A program made the position numbers and the translations under genes. A model generated the notes under the pieces. The model was not told the DNA's origin, did not search any database, and worked only from the letters and a program-made list of their open reading frames with translations. From CBDVBD01 sp965372135 (lineage in GTDB: Bacteria; Electryoneota; RPQS01; CBDVBD01), in the NCBI GenBank assembly GCA_965372135.1, contig CBDVBD010000168.1:1-6594 (forward strand): 6,594 nucleotides of DNA, read 5' to 3'. This document shows positions 1 through 5,001 of the stretch, in pieces; positions within the stretch are counted from its first letter, which is position 1, and each line of letters opens with the position of its first letter.

Positions 1-253
1 CATCCACCCCAGACATAGCGGTTTCCAACCGATCCCGATCGCGGATATCACCGATGAAATACCGTAAGGTGGAATTTCCGAACACCTGCTGCATTTCGAA
101 CTGTTTCAATTCGTCCCGGCTGTAGATACGCAGTGCTTTTGGCTGGTGGTGTTCCAAAACAGTACGTACGAATTGCTTGCCGAAAGAACCGGTCCCACCG
201 GTTAAGAGAATCGTTTTATCCTTGAATGGATCTTGTGCCTGTTTTGCTGCCAC
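1..253 (-). CDS. pseB: UDP-N-acetylglucosamine 4,6-dehydratase (inverting), PseB-like, N-terminal part
   Basis: Only the first 84 codons are in the window; the rest lies beyond the left edge. Reading from a GTG at 253-251, the product carries an NAD(P)-binding Rossmann motif TGGTGSFG at residues 18-25, then SRDELKQFEM at 45-54 and RYFIGDIRDRDRL at 64-76. These three blocks in this spacing are the signature of the PseB/FlaA1 short-chain dehydrogenase family. Members remove water from UDP-GlcNAc in the cytosol, the first step towards pseudaminic acid or related 2,6-dideoxy amino sugars used in flagellin, capsule or O-antigen glycans. The GTG start is chosen because GGAAGG sits 7 nt upstream and the Rossmann strand follows at a normal distance. 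The catalytic YxxxK region is not in view, so activity and exact product cannot be judged. CapE/WbjB-type homologues feeding L-FucNAc pathways are the main alternative. Confidence 0.85.
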   Translation of the reverse strand, partial: MAAKQAQDPFKDKTILLTGGTGSFGKQFVRTVLEHHQPKALRIYSRDELKQFEMQQVFGNSTLRYFIGDIRDRDRLETAMSGVD

Positions 254-260
254 AACTTTT

Positions 261-266
261 CCTTCC
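261..266 (-). promoter_or_regulatory. ribosome binding site for the PseB-like gene
   Basis: GGAAGG on the minus strand lies 7 nt before the GTG at 253-251. It decides for this GTG over an in-frame TTG at 289-287, which has no such site. Confidence 0.65.
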
Positions 267-305
267 GTTGATCCGAAACAATACCACAAACCCCACGTCA
301 AAATA

Positions 306-468
306 CGGCATAACAAATGCCATAAGTTCATCTAAAACATTCAGAAAATTGCACTTTTTACGTTAAGTATCTTTGGCAAAATTTATGCCATGTGTAATTT
401 GGCGATTTTTCGTGCCATTAGGGGAAATATTGGGGAAAGAATTGCCGATTTTGGCAAATTTTTACCAA
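306..468. repeat. cluster of four TGGCA/TGCCA inverted repeats
   Basis: Four imperfect palindromes built from TGGCA and TGCCA half-sites lie within 163 bp: 306-322 (CGGCA-N7-TGCCA), 374-390 (TGGCA-N7-TGCCA), 400-417 (TGGCG-N8-TGCCA) and 452-467 (TGGCA-N6-TACCA). All are upstream of the PseB-like gene. They could be operator half-sites for a dimeric regulator. Read on the minus strand, the first two also fit the GG-N10-GC spacing of sigma-54 -24/-12 promoters, and the one at 322-306 is well placed for a leader of roughly 43 nt before the GTG. The other two miss that spacing by one base in either direction, which favours the operator reading. The function is not established. Confidence 0.4.
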
Positions 469-527
469 TAACAAATCGAAAGCGATGCTTTAAGAATAGT
501 GAAATAATGGTGTGAATTATACCGGCA

Positions 528-1583
528 TTAGGAAGGAATGGATTTCTTGCGGAAGATGCGGTTCCAGAGCGAAGTCATTCTCGTGAAGTCGGGGAAGAGA
601 TCATTGAAGCTGCCCTGTAGGACTTTTCGCTCCCACCAGCGGTTAATGCGGGGAGCTGCCCATAATGCGCCACCCGCCAATGCGATGCCTGCGATAATAT
701 CAACCACATAATGGTACCGGCAGTAGACAGTGGACAGTAAAATCCCGGTGGCAAAGGGCATCAGCAGCCAGAAAAGTTTCCTTTCGTGCCGCCAAGCCAC
801 CAGCAGCGGTATTAGCATCAATGCGGTGTGCAGGGAGGGGAACACATCGCGCTTATTGGATTCCCAGCGGTCGATCACCCGTCGGAGTTCCTGGGCGAAC
901 GGCACTTCGTTACCCCGGTCGATATGATGTTGAAATTCATGCACTAAGTAATACCTGGGACCCAGCGCCGGTACCGCCACATAACCTAAAAACCCCACAT
1001 AGCTTGCCAGTACCCACGCCAGCATAAAGGTGCGAATCCCCTGCCACCTGCGGCGCAGGAACAACACTGCCGCCGTTAGCGGTCCGAATAGGTAATATGT
1101 GGTGTACATGGACTGCATGAAGTTAATCAACCACGGGAACATGGCATGCCGATCCAGCCACAAAGCTGGGTTGACCCCGAAAAACATCCACATATCGATC
1201 TTATCCAGCAGGAAATCCTGATCGTGGGGGTTTAGCCGGTGGATAGTGTCACCTAAATTCCCGAAAACGAAGGTACAGATGATAATCGGAATCCAATGCC
1301 GGATGGTTTTTATCAACTTGGGAATCCCCACACCGGACAGGGTCAGGAAAATCAGGAGGTAGAGGAGGAAATATATATAATGCCGTCCTACCACTTCGTT
1401 GACGTGGATATTGCGTCTCTGGAACAGGGCAATCACTACCAGGATTGCCACAAACAAAAACACCCCCCAATCCTCCGGTAGTGTCCGCCGCCAGATGTTG
1501 CTAACACGGCGGTTCCCGGGGAGTTTAGACGGTGTAACGTTCTGTTTCTGGGGATCGGATATGGAGAGATCAGAATCGGACAT
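528..1583 (-). CDS. Aur1-like PAP2-superfamily membrane phosphatase/transferase
   Basis: A 351-residue polytopic inner-membrane protein with about eight hydrophobic segments, near residues 40-56, 69-86, 96-113, 153-176, 183-206, 252-266, 270-287 and 291-310. The active-site blocks are of the PAP2 type: VFPSLH at 247-252 (motif C2, His252) and YCRYHYVVDI at 287-296 (motif C3, His291 and Asp295). The HYxVD arrangement resembles Aur1/inositol-phosphorylceramide synthases more than acid phosphatases. The block VPALGPRYYL (203-212) and the sequence around IDMWMFFG (129-136) also fit that family (PAP2_3 type). No clear KxxxxxxRP C1 motif is seen. A lipid phosphate phosphatase or phospho-head-group transferase acting at the outer face of the inner membrane is likely; the substrate is unknown. 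It is the last gene of the leftward operon. The ATG at 1583 has no Shine-Dalgarno sequence in the usual window, and an in-frame stop lies shortly upstream, so no longer start is available. Confidence 0.82.
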   Translation of the reverse strand: MSDSDLSISDPQKQNVTPSKLPGNRRVSNIWRRTLPEDWGVFLFVAILVVIALFQRRNIHVNEVVGRHYIYFLLYLLIFLTLSGVGIPKLIKTIRHWIPIIICTFVFGNLGDTIHRLNPHDQDFLLDKIDMWMFFGVNPALWLDRHAMFPWLINFMQSMYTTYYLFGPLTAAVLFLRRRWQGIRTFMLAWVLASYVGFLGYVAVPALGPRYYLVHEFQHHIDRGNEVPFAQELRRVIDRWESNKRDVFPSLHTALMLIPLLVAWRHERKLFWLLMPFATGILLSTVYCRYHYVVDIIAGIALAGGALWAAPRINRWWERKVLQGSFNDLFPDFTRMTSLWNRIFRKKSIPS

Positions 1584-1604
1584 AGTGTTCGGTGCTATTG
1601 GAAA

Positions 1605-1635
1605 CCCTCACAATGGAATACATGCCATTGGAGGG
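1605..1635. terminator. strong hairpin between rhomboid and PAP2 genes (terminator or processing site)
   Basis: CCCTC at 1605-1609 pairs with GAGGG at 1631-1635, and CAATGG at 1611-1616 pairs with CCATTG at 1625-1630. This gives 11 base pairs with one bulged A (1610) and an 8-nt loop. On the minus strand it starts 27 nt after the rhomboid stop and ends 21 nt before the PAP2 start. It is followed only by TTTCC, so it is a poor intrinsic terminator. It may instead be a partial attenuator, an RNA-processing or stability element, or a leader structure controlling PAP2 translation. Confidence 0.5.
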
Positions 1636-1662
1636 CATATAAGATGTTTTCAATGATGTCGT

Positions 1663-2490
1663 CTATGATTTTTGACTATTTTCTTTATCGCGGAGATATG
1701 CGCTTCTTTGGTCCAGGATTTTACGTTCTTTTTTCGTCAGGTTTTTGTAGCCCACCTGGTTGATTTTGTCCAGCAGTTGGTCGATTTCCTGACGGGTGGT
1801 TTCCATATCCTGTTCTTCTTTTACTTGTTCTCGCATCTTGCGTTTATCCACCATCCGCCGAAGCATTCTCCCGAACCATAGCCACATATTGGTGCGCTTC
1901 AGGTACACGAACCCAACTACCATACCGCCGAGGTGGGCAACGTGACCGATGGAGTCGCCATGAAACGGTTGAGATATGGATGCCATGAATTCGATAAAGC
2001 CGAAAAGCATTGCGAAGTATTTGGCTTTTATGGGAATAAAGAAATAGAGGTAAATGGTATGTTCCGGGTAAGTGACCGCGTAAGCCACCAACAGTCCGTA
2101 AATGGCACCGGAAGCACCAATGGTAGGGATTGTGGAATTGATGGTAAACAGAAACGTGGAAACCCCGGCGCCGATTCCGGTCAGGAAATAGTATTTAAGG
2201 AATCGCTTCGTGCCCCAGTGCCGTTCCATCATTGACCCGAACATCCACAGGGCGATCATGTTAAACGCCAAGTGCCATAAGCCGCCGTGGAAGAACATAT
2301 AGGTCACCAACTGCCACACCATGCCGTTGTGCCAGATATATTTTGGCACCAATCCCACGGTGTGAAATGGGCGGAATCCGGTCAGTTCCTGGAAGATGAA
2401 GATCGCGGCGTTAAGGATGATTAAGTACTTAACCGCCGGGGTCCAGACTAGACCGAATCCAACATTACGTGTATATGTCCTACGCCACAC
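1663..2490 (-). CDS. rhomboid-family intramembrane serine protease
   Basis: A 275-residue protein with the six-helix rhomboid core and an intact Ser-His dyad. HGGLWHLAFN at 68-77 carries the conserved H-x4-H-x3-N of helix 2. GASGAIYG at 125-132 holds the nucleophile Ser127 in helix 4. HVAHLGGMVVG at 183-193 gives the catalytic His186 with the GxxxG-like packing of helix 6. It should cleave transmembrane helices within the inner membrane; substrates are unknown. After residue 200 comes a charged cytosolic tail: a Lys/Arg/Glu-rich, probably coiled-coil stretch (about 207-240), then a block with LDKINQVGYKNLTKKER (240-256). That block resembles the short C-terminal domain (DUF6576-like) common in Bacteroidetes-type rhomboids. 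The start is a GTG at 2490-2488 with AGGTGA 8 nt upstream. The gene follows the PEGA protein by only 25 bp, so co-transcription is likely. Confidence 0.93.
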   Translation of the reverse strand: MWRRTYTRNVGFGLVWTPAVKYLIILNAAIFIFQELTGFRPFHTVGLVPKYIWHNGMVWQLVTYMFFHGGLWHLAFNMIALWMFGSMMERHWGTKRFLKYYFLTGIGAGVSTFLFTINSTIPTIGASGAIYGLLVAYAVTYPEHTIYLYFFIPIKAKYFAMLFGFIEFMASISQPFHGDSIGHVAHLGGMVVGFVYLKRTNMWLWFGRMLRRMVDKRKMREQVKEEQDMETTRQEIDQLLDKINQVGYKNLTKKERKILDQRSAYLRDKENSQKS

Positions 2491-2498
2491 AGGTTATA

Positions 2499-2504
2499 TC
2501 ACCT
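2499..2504 (-). promoter_or_regulatory. ribosome binding site for the rhomboid gene
   Basis: AGGTGA on the minus strand, 8 nt before the GTG start at 2490-2488. It lies in the 25-bp gap after the PEGA gene and supports the GTG as the true start. Confidence 0.7.
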
Positions 2505-2515
2505 AAAGAATTTGA

Positions 2516-3988
2516 TTAATGAATCTCAATCCCACGGCAGTAGAGGAATGTCTGGTTGCTGTCGGAGGGTTTGATAATGATTTCGTTGGTGCCATCTTTC
2601 AGATACGGATTCAATTTTTGATCGATGATAGCATCAGACAGACCGTCGCGGACATATTGTTCCGGAGTAAAGCTGGATAACACTGCAGTGCCGTTTACCA
2701 ACACATCCATTTCCGAACGGTTCAGGACCGTCAGCGGGTAGTTTTTCGAACTGCGGTAAATGTGCAATTTCATATTTATCGGGCGGGTCCGGGAAAAGCC
2801 TTCCGGAAGTGTAAACCGGAACCTTAGGTAATCCTGACCGGTGGGATTTTTGGTGGCGTTTCCCCAGCCGAGTTCCCAACAGAAGCTGGAAAGCTCCTTG
2901 ACGTATTTGATCGCCGGTCCCCACATTGTATCCATCACGGTGCCTTCATCAGGGAAATAGTAACCCCGGTCAATTTGGACATCCCCGGTGCGCTGTACAA
3001 GCCCCTGGTTATCGATAAAGACCGAATAATCCAAAAGGCGTTCATAAGTGGCGGTGACGGTGCGTGACCGTTGGTTGGGGCTTAGTGTCACTCTCTGAGC
3101 ACGTGGGATTTCATATCCGGTAACCGGCTCAAAGGACACCAAATATTCCCCGGGATCCAAATCCATCGCCACCATACCATCCCCTCGATAGATTTTGTCG
3201 ATTAAAATGCCCCCAGCCACCGGTTTGGTAATCACTTTAAGGCGGTAGGGCAGCGATTCCAAATCCTGGATCAGTTCGAACAGGATGAACTTGTCCACAT
3301 CCGATGCCCGGATTTCCACTACCATTTCTTCCGGCTGAACTTTGTAGTTATCCTTGGCGACGGAAAATCGATGAGTGCCCACCGGAATCAATAATGTGGC
3401 GTTGGTGATCTGACCGGTATTTTTTCCGTCCATATAGATATCTGCTCCGAAAATGTTCGAAGCGACTTCCAGGGCTCCGAATTCGGTGGGAGTTTCCTGG
3501 GAGGGGCGCGGCGGCGTGCTTGGGGTTTTGCGGGTGGTTGTTGGTGCCCGTTCCCTGGTTGTTTCACGCCTTGTCATTTGTGATTCAGGAATCGGAATAC
3601 TGGGTTTATATTCTTCCCTGGGCTTTTTCGGTTCTGAGCTAACCGGCTCTGGTTGAGGTATCACTTCTGCCGTTTGCGGCGCCGGTACTAAATCGAAATG
3701 CACTGCAGAAAGCTGTTTGCGGAGCACGTGGACCACCTGCACAAACGGTTCTGTTACATACCCCTTCATCTCGAGGGTCACTGAATATTTTCCCTCGGGA
3801 AGATCGGTGATCAAGGTGTCGGTCAAGTAGGTGGTGGGTCCCAGATTCAGCAAAACCCGTGCACCCGGGGGTGTGGATTTCAACGTTAGGCTTCCGGTGC
3901 GGTTTACGCCCCATATCATGTAAGCGCCGATCGCCGCCGCTTCCAAAATTAGTAGAATTACCAAGATTCGTACAAAAGAAGACCGCAT
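2516..3988 (-). CDS. membrane-anchored PEGA-domain protein with unassigned C-terminal domain
   Basis: A 490-residue protein. Residues 7-27 form one hydrophobic helix after a basic start (Arg2, Arg7), with no lipobox Cys, so it is probably an N-in anchor with the rest in the periplasm. Three PEGA-like beta repeats follow. The first is at about 32-101 (STPPGARVLL, then LPEGKYSVTLEMKGY). A Pro/Thr/Glu/Arg-rich linker at 102-168 is likely disordered. The second repeat is at about 171-240 (GADIYMDGKNTG, then VGTHRFSV) and the third at about 247-316 (ITKPVAGGILIDKIYRGDG, then LDPGEYLVSFEP). Residues 320-490 form another domain, apparently beta-rich, with two cysteines (370 and 484) that could pair outside the cytosol; I do not recognise its family. 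PEGA domains are commonly found in surface and envelope proteins of many bacteria, but no enzymatic role is indicated here. It is the first gene of the leftward operon, with a promoter at 4068-4095. The site before ATG 3988 (GCGAAAGATT) is a weak ribosome binding site. Confidence 0.82.
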   Translation of the reverse strand: MRSSFVRILVILLILEAAAIGAYMIWGVNRTGSLTLKSTPPGARVLLNLGPTTYLTDTLITDLPEGKYSVTLEMKGYVTEPFVQVVHVLRKQLSAVHFDLVPAPQTAEVIPQPEPVSSEPKKPREEYKPSIPIPESQMTRRETTRERAPTTTRKTPSTPPRPSQETPTEFGALEVASNIFGADIYMDGKNTGQITNATLLIPVGTHRFSVAKDNYKVQPEEMVVEIRASDVDKFILFELIQDLESLPYRLKVITKPVAGGILIDKIYRGDGMVAMDLDPGEYLVSFEPVTGYEIPRAQRVTLSPNQRSRTVTATYERLLDYSVFIDNQGLVQRTGDVQIDRGYYFPDEGTVMDTMWGPAIKYVKELSSFCWELGWGNATKNPTGQDYLRFRFTLPEGFSRTRPINMKLHIYRSSKNYPLTVLNRSEMDVLVNGTAVLSSFTPEQYVRDGLSDAIIDQKLNPYLKDGTNEIIIKPSDSNQTFLYCRGIEIH

Positions 3989-4026
3989 AATCTTTCGCCG
4001 CTAATTTTACGAAATGAACGGTAGTG

Positions 4027-4043
4027 CGAATGTGTCCAATTCG
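4027..4043 (-). promoter_or_regulatory. palindromic element in the PEGA operon leader
   Basis: Perfect inverted arms CGAAT and ATTCG flank a 7-bp spacer. The element lies about 18-34 nt into the predicted PEGA-operon transcript. A near copy is present at 4164-4181 at the start of the opposite transcript, so it may be a shared operator. Confidence 0.35.
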
Positions 4044-4067
4044 ACATCGAAGTGGTTTCGCAGTTAT

Positions 4068-4095
4068 AATATAATCAAAATTTCGCCAAATTCAA
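4068..4095 (-). promoter_or_regulatory. predicted sigma-70-type promoter of the PEGA-rhomboid-PAP2 operon
   Basis: On the minus strand TTGAAT (4095-4090) is followed after 16 bp by TATATT (4073-4068). TATTAT two bases further on is an alternative -10. Transcription would start near 4061, giving a leader of about 73 nt before the PEGA gene. Confidence 0.55.
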
Positions 4096-4129
4096 GCCTT
4101 TTTCAGGAAATTGCTGTCTCCAATTTCCC

Positions 4130-4158
4130 TTGACAATCGGGGCAAAAGTTCGTATATT
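4130..4158 (+). promoter_or_regulatory. predicted sigma-70-type promoter of the methyltransferase-bshC operon
   Basis: A consensus -35 TTGACA (4130-4135), an optimal 17-bp spacer, and TATATT (4153-4158) as the -10. The start point would be near 4165, leaving a leader of about 57 nt before the ATG at 4222. This is the best promoter in the window. It also rules out the longer reading of the methyltransferase frame from a TTG at 4111, because that codon lies upstream of the promoter. Confidence 0.8.
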
Positions 4159-4163
4159 CACCC

Positions 4164-4181
4164 CGAATTCGATACATTTCG
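4164..4181 (+). promoter_or_regulatory. palindromic element at the methyltransferase transcription start
   Basis: CGAATTCGATACATTTCG begins 6 bp after the -10 and contains the 8-bp palindrome CGAATTCG. Compared with the minus-strand reading of 4043-4027 it differs by two substitutions and one extra T. Its position over the start point fits a repressor site, but no regulator is known. Confidence 0.35.
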
Positions 4182-4221
4182 TTTTTGTACTTGCCGGACT
4201 GTCGATATTCTGTGGATTATC

Positions 4222-5001
4222 ATGGAAGATTTTAACGTTGCTTCACCTGATGCCGATCGTTGGTATGACGATTGGTTTCAGGAAGATTACCTGCTGTTGT
4301 ACCGGCATCGGGACACCCGGGAAGCACGTGATTTTCTGGATCGGATGATTCCCAAATTGGTTCCCATGCCCACGGGCTCCATACTGGATTTAGCCTGTGG
4401 CGCCGGTCGTCATTCTCATTATTTGGCGAAACTGGGGTATCCGGTGGTTGGCTTAGACCTGTCGCGACCCCTATTGAAACAGGCATCTGATACCGTATCG
4501 TCATCGAAGATTTCCTGGATTCGGGGGGACATGCGCCGAATCCCGCTTCGAAATCGTTCCGTGTCAGCGGTGTTCAACATGTTTACCAGCTTCGGGTATT
4601 TCTCGAAAGATAGTAATGATGCTTCCGTCCTCAGAGAAGTATACCGGGTTTTGGTGCCTGGGGGATGGTTTGTGATGGATACGTTGAACCCCAGTTTTGT
4701 AGAATCGAACCTGGAACCCATCAGTCAACGCCGGCAAGGGGATGTTGACATCCTTGAAGAACGCAGGATCGACCATCGACGCCGCCGGGTAGTCAAGACC
4801 ATTACCCTGACCCGTGACGGTCAGAAGTCGATTTTCATGGAGTCGGTACGGATGTATCAGGTGGAGGAATTGCAGCAACTGATGCAATCCATAGGGCTTA
4901 AATCAAAGATATTGTGGGGAGATTACCAGGGTAATTCGTACCAAGAACAATCACCCAGAATCATCATCGCCGCCCAAACTTATGCAGACGATCCCTTATA
5001 A
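4222..5001 (+). CDS. class I SAM-dependent methyltransferase
   Basis: A 259-residue cytosolic protein when started at ATG 4222. The Rossmann-type SAM site is complete: motif I LDLACGAGRHS (55-65), the acidic loop VVGLDLS (75-81), RGDMRRIP (101-108), then VFNMFTSFGYF (117-127) and LVPGGWFVMD (144-153). The N-terminal WYDDWFQEDYLLLY (14-27) resembles a family of bacterial methyltransferases of unknown substrate. The C-terminal part (about 165-259) has the beta-rich lid usual for this group. The frame is open back to 4111, but those codons cover the -35/-10 promoter, so the shorter form is chosen. The ribosome binding site is weak (TGTGGAT). Its last 20 bp overlap bshC, so the two are almost certainly co-transcribed and translationally coupled. 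Methylation of a thiol, a small metabolite or a quinone-like compound are all possible; the sequence does not decide. Confidence 0.88.
   Translation: MEDFNVASPDADRWYDDWFQEDYLLLYRHRDTREARDFLDRMIPKLVPMPTGSILDLACGAGRHSHYLAKLGYPVVGLDLSRPLLKQASDTVSSSKISWIRGDMRRIPLRNRSVSAVFNMFTSFGYFSKDSNDASVLREVYRVLVPGGWFVMDTLNPSFVESNLEPISQRRQGDVDILEERRIDHRRRRVVKTITLTRDGQKSIFMESVRMYQVEELQQLMQSIGLKSKILWGDYQGNSYQEQSPRIIIAAQTYADDPL

Larger units (their letters stand above)
254..527. other. AT-rich intergenic region upstream of the PseB-like gene
   Basis: This 274-bp gap separates the end of the PAP2 gene from the start of the PseB-like gene, both on the minus strand. It is much richer in A and T than the flanking genes. 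It holds a cluster of TGGCA/TGCCA inverted repeats (306-468, listed separately). It also holds two small stem-capable sequences: AAAGC-GAT-GCTTT at 479-491 and TTGCC-GATTTT-GGCAA at 442-457. On the minus strand the latter is followed by TTCTTT and might act as a weak terminator for the PAP2 transcript. No convincing -35/-10 pair for the PseB-like gene was found. The gap length suggests that gene has its own promoter rather than being read through from PAP2. Confidence 0.6.

Noticed and set aside
307..322. A firm sigma-54 promoter call for the PseB-like gene (TGGCATTTGTTATGCC on the minus strand)
   Set aside because: Spacing fits, but the sequence is a palindrome matching in both directions, similar sites nearby have the wrong spacing, and no activator gene is seen. 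It is kept only as an alternative reading of the repeat cluster.
385..471. A 28-codon open frame on the plus strand starting ATG at 385, with a hydrophobic product
   Set aside because: It has no ribosome binding site, overlaps three of the inverted repeats, and lies in AT-rich spacer with no matching promoter.
479..491. AAAGC-GAT-GCTTT as a terminator for the PAP2 gene
   Set aside because: The stem is only 5 bp with a 3-nt loop and no T-run follows on the minus strand.
1933..2235. Plus-strand open frame of 100 codons opposite the rhomboid gene
   Set aside because: It is a shadow of a gene with clear catalytic motifs, and its product shows no recognisable domain. The same applies to the other antisense frames at 730-1027, 1296-1881, 3453-3656 and within bshC and the methyltransferase gene.
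3904..3970. The PEGA protein as a substrate of the neighbouring rhomboid protease (small residues AAAIGA in its membrane helix)
   Set aside because: Its predicted N-in topology is opposite to that of most known rhomboid substrates, and adjacency alone is weak evidence.
4111..4221. N-terminal extension of the methyltransferase from a TTG at 4111
   Set aside because: The codons cover a consensus -35/-10 promoter, the added residues show no family similarity, and an ATG at 4222 starts just before the conserved part.
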